Shown: piece after piece, positions 1 to 8,735 of the stretch
Numbering within the stretch: position 1 is the stretch's first letter
Layout: each line of letters begins with the position of its first letter
From: Pseudomonadota bacterium
Lineage (GTDB): Bacteria > Pseudomonadota > Gammaproteobacteria > Pseudomonadales > Oleiphilaceae
Direction: 5' to 3'
Length of the DNA stretch: 64,000 bases
Assembly: GCA_002747395.1 (NCBI GenBank)
Contig: PDPE01000033.1
Coordinates: 1-64,000 of the forward strand
Notes under the pieces: generated by a model
The model's input: only the letters and a program-made list of their open reading frames with translations
The model's database searches: none
Told to the model about the DNA's origin: nothing
Program-made: the position numbers and the translations under genes

Positions 1-1
1 G

Positions 2-2110
2 GAAAAACAAAAGGCCTATAATGCCGCATTGGCCGAACAGAAAGATGCCAGAAGCGGCTATTTGCCGAAGGTGATTTTTACCGGTGATATCGGTTACAAG
101 CACTATCGGGATTCAGGCACCGGCTATGAAAGTGAAAACGACGGTTTTTACGATGCCCGTGTTACCGTCAGCCAGCTTCTTTACGACTGGGACAAAACCT
201 CGTCTTTTGTTGCCGCCCGAAAAAACCATATGCTGGCAGCGCTGTACGCCTATATCAACGAGGCCAGCCAGGTCAGTTTTGACACCATTGTCGCCTATCT
301 GAATGTACTCAAATACCAGGAGCTGCGGGAACTGGCCATGCAAAATGTGGTGACCCATGAAAACCTGCTGGAGAATATCAGGATGCAGGTGGAGCGGGGT
401 AAAAAAGGTCGCTCGGAGCTGGAGCGCATTAACGGGCGTATGGCTTCCGCCCAGTCAAGATTGCTGTTATCACGCAATGATTACAAAAAGGCAGTATACA
501 CCCTGCACAAACTGCTGGGCCGCTTCACTCCTGTCAATGAAATGACAATGCCGCAGCTGGATACCGGCGAATTACCCGGGTCATTGCGCGAGGCGCTTGA
601 TCTGCAGGTCAGGTTCAACCCGCAGCTGAGAGAAATCTTTTACAGTACCGCCCGGAAGCGCTATGAATACCAGAGCAAAAAAAGCGAACACCTGGGTCGG
701 CTGTCTCTGGAAGGCAGTGCCAATATAGAAAACGAGTTCGACGATTCGGATCAATATGAAACCGATGCCAGAATCGCTCTTCGCTATCGTCTGCCACTGT
801 TTGATTCCGGGCTGTCTCATCAAGTCAGAGCCGCATCCAGTCAGGTGCACCGGCAACAGCAGGAGGGCTACCGCCTGCGGCGCACCCTGCTTCATGATAT
901 TCAGCTGACCTGGGCCGCCCACAAAATGCTGGAAGAGCAAATTGCGGTGCTCAAGAAAAACCTCTACTTTACCCGGCGCTCGCTGGAATCCTACAAGGAA
1001 GAATTTGTCTTGGGCCGCAGAAGCCTGATCAATATTCTCGATGCCCAGAACGAGCACCAGCACGTCAACGAGCAACTGGTCGATGCAATTTATTCCCGCG
1101 AAATGGAAAAATACCGGATTCTGCTTGCCGAAGGGGTGTTATTGTCAAAACTCGGCCTGCTTAACCCGCTTGCCCAACGCATGATCAATGAAGATGACAA
1201 CTATGTGCCGTTCAGCAATGACGACCTGCCGCTAAACCATGACTTTGATCAGGACGGCGTGGCAGATGATCGTGATGTCAGCGTCAATAACCTGAAAGAT
1301 ACCCGGGTCAATGAACTGGGCATAGACCAGGGCTACGACAGCAGTTATATCTTTGCCACTGTCGTTGGCAACGCCAAAGAGGCTGAAAACGTCATTGGCC
1401 GAAAAGATTCCCTGGCCAAAAAACCGATGCGGCTGAACACCACCACCGTCTTTGACTTCAACGCCTTTTTGCCCGGTGGTGCGGCGCTGACCGACACCAT
1501 GAGCCAAAAGATGATGAAGCAGTTGGTCAAACAGGCCAGATCCTACAGTGTACAAACACCGCTCTATATCAGGGTCAGTACCAATGAATATGACGATGCA
1601 AACGAAAATTATAACCTGTCTATCCAGCGTGCCTATACCCTGAAACGCATTTTGCTTCATCACAAGCTGGACGATAAAGGCGTTTTCGTGTTTGCTGATA
1701 CCAATGCCCCGAAAGGCCGCAATATCCTGCGTATGAAATTTACCGACAAGCTTGCCGAATACCGGAACCAGTACCAGACTTACTCGGTGACTGACCAGAT
1801 ATTCGCACGCAGAGCGAACCGGATTGCCAATGTGCAAAAGCTGGATGAAATCATAGCCGGTATCAGCCAGCATCCGGGCAAGGTAGACATCATTCTGTAC
1901 TCCAATGAGCACTCCAGCAAGGAAGCCAACCGTCAGCTTGACCTGAAACGCTCCTTCCTGCTGGCCGACTATCTGGCCGGGAAGGGCATTGGTGCTGACA
2001 AGGTGACCGTTTTCTCCTGGGGCAGCTTCGCGGAAGATCCGCTGGAGCCGGTATCCAGGCAGGGTCGTCAGTTATTGCAGTATGTGCTGAGAAAACCGGA
2101 TAACCGCTGA
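2..2110 (+). CDS. TolC-family outer membrane factor with OmpA-like C-terminal tail (5' partial)
   Basis: Outer membrane channel of a type I secretion system. The reading frame is open to the left edge, so the N-terminus and signal peptide are missing. The first ~385 visible residues are a TolC/LapE-type outer membrane efflux domain: the GYLPKV start of the first barrel strand, long helical repeats, and the second half with RRSLINILDAQNE. Then comes an acidic calcium-loop motif, DFDQDGVADDRD, of the thrombospondin type 3 kind that links barrels to OmpA domains. About 280 further residues hold two degenerate OmpA-like segments (NYNLSIQRAYTLKRILL and RQLDLKRSFLLADYLAGKG), which suggest peptidoglycan attachment. 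A TolC protein of this family normally ends near residue 450, so the tail is an added module. The next two genes supply the ABC exporter and adaptor. The TolC part is sure; the OmpA assignment is moderate. Confidence 0.88.
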   Translation, partial: EKQKAYNAALAEQKDARSGYLPKVIFTGDIGYKHYRDSGTGYESENDGFYDARVTVSQLLYDWDKTSSFVAARKNHMLAALYAYINEASQVSFDTIVAYLNVLKYQELRELAMQNVVTHENLLENIRMQVERGKKGRSELERINGRMASAQSRLLLSRNDYKKAVYTLHKLLGRFTPVNEMTMPQLDTGELPGSLREALDLQVRFNPQLREIFYSTARKRYEYQSKKSEHLGRLSLEGSANIENEFDDSDQYETDARIALRYRLPLFDSGLSHQVRAASSQVHRQQQEGYRLRRTLLHDIQLTWAAHKMLEEQIAVLKKNLYFTRRSLESYKEEFVLGRRSLINILDAQNEHQHVNEQLVDAIYSREMEKYRILLAEGVLLSKLGLLNPLAQRMINEDDNYVPFSNDDLPLNHDFDQDGVADDRDVSVNNLKDTRVNELGIDQGYDSSYIFATVVGNAKEAENVIGRKDSLAKKPMRLNTTTVFDFNAFLPGGAALTDTMSQKMMKQLVKQARSYSVQTPLYIRVSTNEYDDANENYNLSIQRAYTLKRILLHHKLDDKGVFVFADTNAPKGRNILRMKFTDKLAEYRNQYQTYSVTDQIFARRANRIANVQKLDEIIAGISQHPGKVDIILYSNEHSSKEANRQLDLKRSFLLADYLAGKGIGADKVTVFSWGSFAEDPLEPVSRQGRQLLQYVLRKPDNR

Positions 2111-2291
2111 TTGCCAATCAATACTGTCAACAAGGGAACGGATTGACAAAAGGTAACTGCTCACTCCGCGAAGGCGTGGGTAGATACGACAAATGAAAAG
2201 GTCGTACCAGGGAAGGGTGCGACCATAATAAATACCCGATGGTCAATGAGTCTGGCTATCGGAAACCATTCCAAATAAAATTCGTTATCTC

Positions 2292-2327
2292 TATGATTTG
2301 CTACCTGTATGATTTGTTGCCTCTATG
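2292..2327 (+). repeat. 16-bp tandem repeat running into the start codon of the LapB-type gene
   Basis: Two 16-bp units (2292-2307 and 2308-2323, differing at three positions) begin with TATG, and a third TATG follows that contains the start codon at 2325. ATGs therefore recur every 16 bases. The ATG at 2293 opens an 11-codon ORF whose TGA (2326-2328) overlaps the LapB-type start. No clear Shine-Dalgarno sequence precedes any of the three ATGs. Confidence 0.8.
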
Positions 2328-4439
2328 AAACGAAGCGTTCTTGACCTGTTGTCGGCTCATCTGGGCCGACAGGGTATCGACTTGCACGCCGAAACCCTTT
2401 GCCACAGCCTCGGGCTGGCGGCAGAGGTGCAGACCATCGAACCCTCCCATGTCCTGGAATTTGCGGAGAAGGCCGGATTTGCGGCCAGGTTTGTCCGACA
2501 AAATCTGACCGGCATTCATGCCCTGACGCTGCCGGTGTTGCTGATTCTGAAAGATGGCAGTGGTTGTCTGCTTGATCGGGTTGACAACAACCAGGCCGAT
2601 TGTCTGTTTTCTGATGAACTTTGCCATACTGTGCCTCTCGACGAACTGAAAGACAATTACTCCGGCTATTGTTTTTTTATTGGCAAGGAACCGGATAACC
2701 TGAGCCAGGCCGGGGCGGATGTGCGCGATAAAAACGCCTGGTTCAGCCAGGCAATCAGGCGGTCTTTGCCGATTTATCGCGATATTCTGATCGCCTCCTT
2801 TGCCATCAATCTGTTTGTCCTGGCCGTACCCATGTTTTCCATGAACGTTTATGATCGGGTGGTGCCCAACTTTGCCACCGATACCCTGTGGGTGCTGGCC
2901 AGTGCGGTCATTATGATTATCTGCTTTGACGGGCTGCTCAAATTTTTACGGGTCAACTTTATCGAACTGGCAACCAAAAAAAGTGACATTCTGATTTCTT
3001 CCCTGCTGTTTGAAAAAGTCATGGATCTTCGCATGGAGGCAGGCCCGCGCAATGTTGGCGGCTTTGCCAGCAATATCAAGGAATTTGATTCGATCAAGCA
3101 TTTTATGAGTTCATCGGTGATCCTGTTTGTCATTGATTTGCCTTTCGCTGTGCTGTTTCTGGGCATGATTTTTTATGTCGGCGGGGCACTGGTCGCCGTT
3201 CCGATTACCTGTATGTCGCTGTTGCTGATTTATGTCGCCATTATCCGCAAACCGCTGTTTGCCAGTATTGCCGCTTCCTTTGAAGGTGGTGTACAAAAAA
3301 ATGCACTGCTGATTGAAAGCATAGCGGGGCTGAAGAATATCAAACTGTTCAATGCCGGGGGCAAATTCAGAGCCAGATGGGAACGCCTGGTCAGTACGCT
3401 CGCCGGGCACAGCATTAAAAGCCGGTTTTATTCCAGCTCCATTACCACGGTCATGGGCATGCTGGTGCAACTGAACAGCGTTTTTGTGGTCGCCTGGGGT
3501 GTGTATCTGATTCAGGACGGTGACCTGACTATGGGCGGCCTGATTGCGGTCATGATTCTCTCCTCCAGGGCGATTTCCCCGGTGGGCCAGGTAGCCAGTC
3601 TGCTCGCTTCTTATGATCAGACCAAAGTGGCCTACTCTTCGCTGAAACAGATAATGGCTCTGCCAGCCGAACTGGAAAACCGGCAAAACTTTCTCAATCC
3701 GAAACAGCTCGATGGTGATATCAGGTTTAAAAATGTCAGCTTTGCCTATCCGGGGTGTGAAAAAAACAGTGTAACCGACGTTTCCTTTCATATCCGGCCC
3801 GGCGAGAGGGTCGCCATTTTAGGTGTCAACGGGTCGGGCAAAACCACCCTTCACAAGCTGATCGCCGGATTTTATCAGCCACAGCAAGGCAGTATTCTGA
3901 TGGATAACCTGGATATCGCTGCCATTTCGCCCATCTTTTTACGCCAGCAAATTGCCTGCGTACCCCAGGATATTGTCCTTTTTGCCGGTACCCTGCGTGA
4001 CAATCTCACCCTGAAAAATGTACCGATCACAGACGATAACCTGATTGCAGCCATTCACCTGGCCGGGCTGGAACCGCTGATTGAAGGTTGTCCCCAGGGG
4101 CTGGCCATGCCGATCAGCGAAGGTGGAGCCAACCTGTCCGGCGGTCAGCGTCAGGTCATCGCCATCGCCAGAGCTTTTACCGGCAACCCGACCATTGCCC
4201 TGCTTGATGAGCCCACCCATTCCATGGACGGCAAAAGTGAAGCGGAGTTTGTTCGCCGGCTCGAAGCCGGCACCCGGGATATGACGCTGATTGTCTCCAG
4301 TCATAAAAACGCCCTGTTGTCTCTGGTTGACCGGGTCATGGTGATCGATCAGGGTCGAATTGTTTTTGATAACTCGAAACAGAAATTTATGCAAACCTTC
4401 TATGGCCAAAAACCGGCCGTCAAGGATAAACAGGCGTGA
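2325..4439 (+). CDS. Type I secretion ABC exporter (permease/ATPase), LapB-type
   Basis: Inner membrane exporter that energises secretion of a large RTX-type adhesin through the TolC-like channel. Residues 1-130 form a C39 peptidase-like domain. The catalytic cysteine of true C39 peptidases is not in place, which marks it as a substrate-docking CLD-type domain. A six-helix ABC transmembrane domain covers roughly 150-440. The nucleotide-binding domain shows Walker A GVNGSGKTT, signature LSGGQRQ, Walker B IALLDEPT and an H-loop histidine in SSHK. Its 704 residues are normal for LapB/HlyB relatives. The stop codon overlaps the GTG start of the adaptor gene by three bases, so the two are translationally coupled. 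The secreted substrate is not in the window. Confidence 0.93.
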   Translation: MKRSVLDLLSAHLGRQGIDLHAETLCHSLGLAAEVQTIEPSHVLEFAEKAGFAARFVRQNLTGIHALTLPVLLILKDGSGCLLDRVDNNQADCLFSDELCHTVPLDELKDNYSGYCFFIGKEPDNLSQAGADVRDKNAWFSQAIRRSLPIYRDILIASFAINLFVLAVPMFSMNVYDRVVPNFATDTLWVLASAVIMIICFDGLLKFLRVNFIELATKKSDILISSLLFEKVMDLRMEAGPRNVGGFASNIKEFDSIKHFMSSSVILFVIDLPFAVLFLGMIFYVGGALVAVPITCMSLLLIYVAIIRKPLFASIAASFEGGVQKNALLIESIAGLKNIKLFNAGGKFRARWERLVSTLAGHSIKSRFYSSSITTVMGMLVQLNSVFVVAWGVYLIQDGDLTMGGLIAVMILSSRAISPVGQVASLLASYDQTKVAYSSLKQIMALPAELENRQNFLNPKQLDGDIRFKNVSFAYPGCEKNSVTDVSFHIRPGERVAILGVNGSGKTTLHKLIAGFYQPQQGSILMDNLDIAAISPIFLRQQIACVPQDIVLFAGTLRDNLTLKNVPITDDNLIAAIHLAGLEPLIEGCPQGLAMPISEGGANLSGGQRQVIAIARAFTGNPTIALLDEPTHSMDGKSEAEFVRRLEAGTRDMTLIVSSHKNALLSLVDRVMVIDQGRIVFDNSKQKFMQTFYGQKPAVKDKQA

Positions 4440-5785
4440 AGCAGACCATTTCGCAAGATACAGCCCGGGATATTCCCCAGGAACAGTTAGACTATATTCG
4501 CATCTATGATCGGGCCGCTCGTGAACAGCATTACGCCAGCTCCAGAATCATTGTATTGAGTCTGGTACTGATTCTGATTCTGCTGGTTGTCTGGGCCAAA
4601 TATGCCACCATTGATGAAGTGACTCGAGGTATGGGCGTGGTCATCCCATCCGGGAAAATCCAGACGGTACAGAACCTGGAGGGTGGCATTGTGGAAGAAT
4701 TGCTGGTTCGTGACGGGGATCAGGTGGTGAAAGGCCAGGCGTTGATCAAAATAAAAAACCAGCAATTCGAGAGCATATTCAAAGAATCAAAATCCGCCAT
4801 GAATGGCCTTGCCCTGGAAATTGCCCGGCTCAGGGCCGAGCTTGACCATACCTCGCTGGTCATTGACCCCGAATTAAAAGCACTCGTGCCTGCCATTGCC
4901 CGAATCCAAAGCCAGCTATACGAATCAAACACCCGTTTTCTGCTTAACCAGCAACGTATCCTGGAGGAAAAAATCAGGCAGAAACAGGCTCAAATCGACA
5001 AATATCGTCTGCAAATCAAACACCTTGCCAAAAAAGCCAGACTCCTTAAACAACAGATTGATATTACCCAACCCCTGGTGGAGAGAAAAATAGAGTCGAA
5101 AACGGATTTTCTTGAACTGCAGCGCAAGCAGGCAGATATTATCGAGCAAAAGGAACTGGCCTCTTCTTCCATTCCAGAACTGAAAAGCCAGATTGCCGAA
5201 ATGCAAAAGAAAAAAGAGGAATTGGCCATTACCTTCAGAACCCGTGCCCAAAAGGAACTTGGCGAAGCGTTGACCCGAAGGGCCTCCCTGGTTGAAAAAC
5301 AGGCAACCTTCAAGGATCAGGTCAGCCGAACCCTGGTTACCGCACCCTCGGCGGGCATTGTCAAACAGATTCATGTCAATACTCTTGGCCAGGTGGTCAA
5401 ACCGGGTATGGATCTGGTCGAAATCGTGCCGCTGGAAGACAACTTGCTGGTCGAAGCCAGAATCCGCCCGTCTGACATTGCCTTTCTGCACCCGGGCCAG
5501 AAGGCTACGGTGAAAGTTACCGCCTACGACTTTTCCATCTACGGAGGCTTGCCCGGTCGGGTGGAGCGCATCAGTGCCGACACCCTGAAAGACGAACGTG
5601 ACCAGACGTACTTCCTGGTCGAAATTGTCACCCCGAAAACCAACCTGGGTACCAAGGAAAAGCCACTCGAAATCATCCCCGGTATGACCGTCTCGGTCGA
5701 TATCATCACCGGCAAGAAAACCATTCTTTCCTATATCCTGAAACCCCTGCTCAAGGCCAAACAAAATGCACTGACGGAAAGGTAA
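4436..5785 (+). CDS. HlyD-family type I secretion periplasmic adaptor, LapC-type
   Basis: Membrane fusion protein that bridges the ABC exporter and the outer membrane TolC-like channel. The GTG start overlaps the previous stop (GTGA). A single N-terminal transmembrane helix sits near residues 38-58. A biotinyl-lipoyl-like half-motif follows (NLEGGIVEELLVRDGDQV, ~78-95), then about 180 residues of coiled coil rich in Lys, Gln and Glu. The second lipoyl half and beta-barrel come next (VTAPSAGIVKQIHVNTLGQ, ~300-318), and the C-terminus ends in the usual PGMTVSVDIITGKKTILSYI region. Length (449 aa) and domain order are typical of HlyD/LapC. It forms a secretion operon with the two preceding genes. 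Confidence 0.93.
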   Translation: MKQTISQDTARDIPQEQLDYIRIYDRAAREQHYASSRIIVLSLVLILILLVVWAKYATIDEVTRGMGVVIPSGKIQTVQNLEGGIVEELLVRDGDQVVKGQALIKIKNQQFESIFKESKSAMNGLALEIARLRAELDHTSLVIDPELKALVPAIARIQSQLYESNTRFLLNQQRILEEKIRQKQAQIDKYRLQIKHLAKKARLLKQQIDITQPLVERKIESKTDFLELQRKQADIIEQKELASSSIPELKSQIAEMQKKKEELAITFRTRAQKELGEALTRRASLVEKQATFKDQVSRTLVTAPSAGIVKQIHVNTLGQVVKPGMDLVEIVPLEDNLLVEARIRPSDIAFLHPGQKATVKVTAYDFSIYGGLPGRVERISADTLKDERDQTYFLVEIVTPKTNLGTKEKPLEIIPGMTVSVDIITGKKTILSYILKPLLKAKQNALTER

Positions 5786-5895
5786 CTTTCAGGACATCGA
5801 ACCGGTAACAAAACGGGAAAATGAAATGCACAGAAAAACGCGCAGCCGCCCGCTGCGGTGTTCAGGAGGATGGCCGGGAGGCCGGCAAGACGGCT

Positions 5896-6513
5896 CTACC
5901 GTATCTTGTTTAGCAGATTCAGTTGCTCTATCGTATCAACAATCGTTTGTGTCTGGCTATCGACTTCCAGGTTTACTCTCTGGCCGGGTCTGATTTCGCC
6001 AAATGTTGTGACAGCAAGCGTTTCCGGGATCAGGTGAACACTGAACCGGTTTTCTGTGACTTCGGCACCGACTGTCAGGCTTGCTCCATTCAGCCCGACA
6101 AAGCCCTTGGGCAGAATATAGCGAAGCCATTGTCGCGGTGCGTTGAAAACCAGTGTTGTGTTGTTCTCGCTCTTAATAATATCTGCCACTTCAACAGTGG
6201 TATGGATATGACCGGACAACAGGTGCCCGCCGATTTCGTCCCCGATTCTTGCCGCTCTTTCGAAGTTAACGGCGTCACCTTCTTCAAGCGCTCCAAGATT
6301 GGTTACCGACAGTGTCTCCGCGATAATGTCAAAGGTCGCCAGGTTGTTTTCATGCTGTGTCACGGTGAGACAGGCTCCATTGATAGCAACACTGGCGCCC
6401 GTGCCTATGTTATCCAGCTTTCCTTCCGGGAAGGCGATGCTCGCAGTGGTCAACCCCTTTTTTCTGACCAGACGTTTTATGATGGCCTTGCCCTGTACAA
6501 TTCCCGTGAACAT
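5896..6513 (-). CDS. ribE: Riboflavin synthase, alpha chain
   Basis: Catalyses dismutation of two 6,7-dimethyl-8-ribityllumazine molecules to riboflavin, the last step of riboflavin synthesis in the cytoplasm. The start MFTGIVQG is diagnostic. The protein is two similar lumazine-binding lobes, seen in the repeated NGACLTV (~45-51) and NGASLTV (~142-148), with SGHIHTTVEV at the lobe junction. Its 205 residues and conserved HLIPETL segment match the Escherichia coli type. It stands alone rather than in a rib operon. The upstream spacing to the CBS gene is only 14 bases, leaving no room for an FMN riboswitch. It converges with the secretion genes. Confidence 0.95.
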   Translation of the reverse strand: MFTGIVQGKAIIKRLVRKKGLTTASIAFPEGKLDNIGTGASVAINGACLTVTQHENNLATFDIIAETLSVTNLGALEEGDAVNFERAARIGDEIGGHLLSGHIHTTVEVADIIKSENNTTLVFNAPRQWLRYILPKGFVGLNGASLTVGAEVTENRFSVHLIPETLAVTTFGEIRPGQRVNLEVDSQTQTIVDTIEQLNLLNKIR

Positions 6514-6527
6514 TTCAGGTTATCCGG

Positions 6528-6947
6528 CTAACTTCGCTTGAAGTTGTGTATTCGAATGACATTCAGCCCATTTAACACCTGAGCACGAGTAATGATTCCA
6601 ATAACCCTGCCATCCTCGATAACCGGATACTGTTTCGGGCCTTTTCCTGACATCATTTCAGCCAATTTTGTGATGTCTTCACCAGGGGAAACAGAGAGCG
6701 GATTTCTCCGCATGATATCTGATGCAACCTGATGCTCTTCACAGTAATAGCTGTCGTTAAGCATGTGTTTGATGCAGTCCTGCTCGGTGACATAACCCAA
6801 CAGCTGCCCCCGATCATCGACGACAGGGCCGCCTGATACCCCGGATTTTATCAGTGTCTGGACAATCTCTTCTACGCTGGTGTTTTCGTGGAACACAGGT
6901 GAGGCCGACTTCATGTGATCTCTGACCAGAATGTTGGGTACGCTCAT
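6528..6947 (-). CDS. CBS-domain protein
   Basis: Small cytoplasmic protein built of two CBS motifs, a Bateman module that usually binds adenine nucleotides and senses energy or ligand state. Repeat one runs around VRDHMKSASPVFHENTSVEE through GPVVDDRGQLLGYVTEQD. Repeat two runs from ASDIMRRNPLSVSPGEDI to YPVIEDGRVIGIITRAQ. I chose the ATG at 6947 because a GGAGG ribosome site lies four bases upstream. The open frame continues 59 codons further, but that part is not CBS-like. It is close upstream of ribE on the same strand and may be co-transcribed. The substrate or partner is unknown. Confidence 0.85.
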   Translation of the reverse strand: MSVPNILVRDHMKSASPVFHENTSVEEIVQTLIKSGVSGGPVVDDRGQLLGYVTEQDCIKHMLNDSYYCEEHQVASDIMRRNPLSVSPGEDITKLAEMMSGKGPKQYPVIEDGRVIGIITRAQVLNGLNVIRIHNFKRS

Positions 6948-7392
6948 AGGGCCTCCGATAGGCTGTGTCAGATTAACTGACGCGTTCGCTGATTGAACCG
7001 CTCTATCACAATTCTCGCAGATTACCACCTGATTTAATTGATATGTGTCATATAACAAGGTATGTCGAAAGCGGAAATTGCAAAGAAGCGCCATGGTTTG
7101 CCGATATATTCCATCAGCGGGCAACCCGGTCAGAATACCGTTCCGGCCATGTGGCGGTGAGTTGCACTATTTGTTATTAAGAATGATTTATTGTTATTAA
7201 GAATGATTTATATTTACATTATTATTAACCTGTTTTACCATGCCTGCCTGACCTCCATCAAACCTGATTGGCATTGTCCTCTCATTCTGTCCTGACAGGG
7301 TGTTTGTCAAGAGTGCTTGCCGGTCTTGCGCGAACCCCTTGCCAGCTTTGGTGAAGGATACACTTTTTCATAAGATCACATGAGAGGAACCC
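6948..7392. other. Intergenic region between CBS and PEP-CTERM genes
   Basis: No gene is supported in these 445 bases. The divergent promoters of the CBS gene and the PEP-CTERM gene must lie here, but no clear sigma-70 or sigma-54 element was recognised. It holds a perfect 20-bp tandem duplication at 7171-7210 followed by an AT-rich stretch. Confidence 0.5.
7171..7210. repeat. Perfect 20-bp tandem duplication
   Basis: The 20-mer at 7171-7190 is repeated without change at 7191-7210. It is AT-rich and lies about 180 bases upstream of the PEP-CTERM gene start. Identity of the copies suggests a recent slippage or duplication event. Confidence 0.9.
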
Positions 7393-8613
7393 ATGTTAAA
7401 TCTGAATATTTCCCGTAACAGAGCTGGCATATTCGGGCTGCTGTGCCTTTTTTCCGCATACTCACATGCCTCGCCACTTTCAACCGAGATACTACTGGGA
7501 GATCAAAAGCTCGATCAGATACTTCGTATGAGCGACCTGAATTATGACGGCGATGCAAATGATGCTGGCGAAATGCAGGTTTATTTTGATGCGTCCAACG
7601 CTTCGGGGCTGGCATCGCCGACCTCAAACGTATATACCATTACTTCGACGGCTTCCGGTTACCAGTTCTTTGGGAACGGAGATTCAGATAGCGTGTATCG
7701 CCTGCGTGATCTTAACCTTGATGGTGACGCTCAAGATGCTCGCGAAGCAAATGTCTGGTTTTCCAGCGACAACGCTGAAGGGTTGTCGCTGAATACTCCT
7801 AACGGTACGGCAGAAGGGCCGGATGGTGCCATCTACGTTGTCGAGGCAGATACGCTTGGCAACCCCAGTGGGGATTATGTCTATCGTACCGAGGATCTCA
7901 ATGGTGACGGGGATGCAAATGATGCAGGAGAATCGAGTATCTGGCTGGATCTTACTGCATTGAATCCGTCTTCTTCACCATTTGAAATCAGTTTTGATGG
8001 CAGCACCGCCTATATTGCAGACACCCTTGGCCGGGAAACAAACGTTTTATATCGGGCACGTGACGAGAACGGAGACGGCATTGTTGACAGCAGTGAAGTT
8101 GCTGTCTTTGTTGATGAAGACAACACCCTGGGTGTGCCGGTTGACTTTGCCTTCGATACCTGGAATCAGAGCCTGGTAATTTGGGAATTTCTTGACTTTC
8201 AGGGGCCGCAGTCCGTCTTTCGGTTAACGGATGTGGATAACAACAATGTGATAGATTCATCCGGTGAAGTCAAAGAAATCTGGAACAGCGATTATTTGCC
8301 AAACGGCTTTGAGTCCCTTGTTGCATTCGCCGTTGCGGCCGGGCCAGACGGCGAGTTGATGCTTACCTCAAATGGCGGTGACGATAACCAGAAGAATCTG
8401 ATTCGACTGATGGATCTTAATAGTGATGGAGATTTTTTCGATGTCGATGAAACCATTGTTTTTGCCTCACCCGCGACGAACGGCAGTTATCCCGGTCGCC
8501 CCAGAGCGATATCCTACCTGTACACCCGGGTTCCAAATCCGGGTACAATCTGGTTATTGGCATTAGGCCTGGTGGTTGCGATTGCGAAGCGCAAAATCAG
8601 AATCCAGCCCTGA
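7393..8613 (+). CDS. PEP-CTERM sorted exported protein with calcium-loop repeats
   Basis: Predicted exported protein of 406 residues. A signal peptide covers residues ~1-26, with cleavage probably after SHA. The body contains about six spaced acidic loops of the D-x-N-x-DGDA-x-DAGE kind (near residues 47-60, 106-118, 168-180, 233-244, 280-292 and 344-357). They are about 60 residues apart and resemble EF-hand-like calcium loops, one per repeat, perhaps blades of a beta-propeller. The C-terminus is a PEP-CTERM sorting signal: VPNPGT, a hydrophobic helix and a basic KRK tail. This motif is normally recognised and cleaved by an exosortase, not seen in this window. The glutamate of the usual VPEP is replaced by asparagine. 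Function is unknown; export to the cell surface or biofilm matrix is inferred. Confidence 0.82.
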   Translation: MLNLNISRNRAGIFGLLCLFSAYSHASPLSTEILLGDQKLDQILRMSDLNYDGDANDAGEMQVYFDASNASGLASPTSNVYTITSTASGYQFFGNGDSDSVYRLRDLNLDGDAQDAREANVWFSSDNAEGLSLNTPNGTAEGPDGAIYVVEADTLGNPSGDYVYRTEDLNGDGDANDAGESSIWLDLTALNPSSSPFEISFDGSTAYIADTLGRETNVLYRARDENGDGIVDSSEVAVFVDEDNTLGVPVDFAFDTWNQSLVIWEFLDFQGPQSVFRLTDVDNNNVIDSSGEVKEIWNSDYLPNGFESLVAFAVAAGPDGELMLTSNGGDDNQKNLIRLMDLNSDGDFFDVDETIVFASPATNGSYPGRPRAISYLYTRVPNPGTIWLLALGLVVAIAKRKIRIQP

Positions 8614-8634
8614 CGTGCCGGCCTTGAAATGAAG

Positions 8635-8663
8635 AAAAACGCCAGTGTTATGCTGGCGTTTTT
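8635..8663. terminator. Bidirectional rho-independent terminator
   Basis: An 11-bp perfect stem (AAAAACGCCAG with CTGGCGTTTTT) closes a 7-base loop, with A-run and T-run on opposite sides. It sits between convergent genes and can serve the PEP-CTERM gene on the plus strand and the lipase foldase gene on the minus strand. Confidence 0.9.
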
Positions 8664-8735
8664 CTTTGGCGGATATGTGTATTGACGGATCTGTGAATTG
8701 ACAGATATTTGCATTGAATATTTGTATTTGCCCGA

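Noticed and set aside
6514..6527. FMN riboswitch upstream of ribE
   Set aside because: Only 14 bases separate ribE from the CBS gene; no RFN element can fit.
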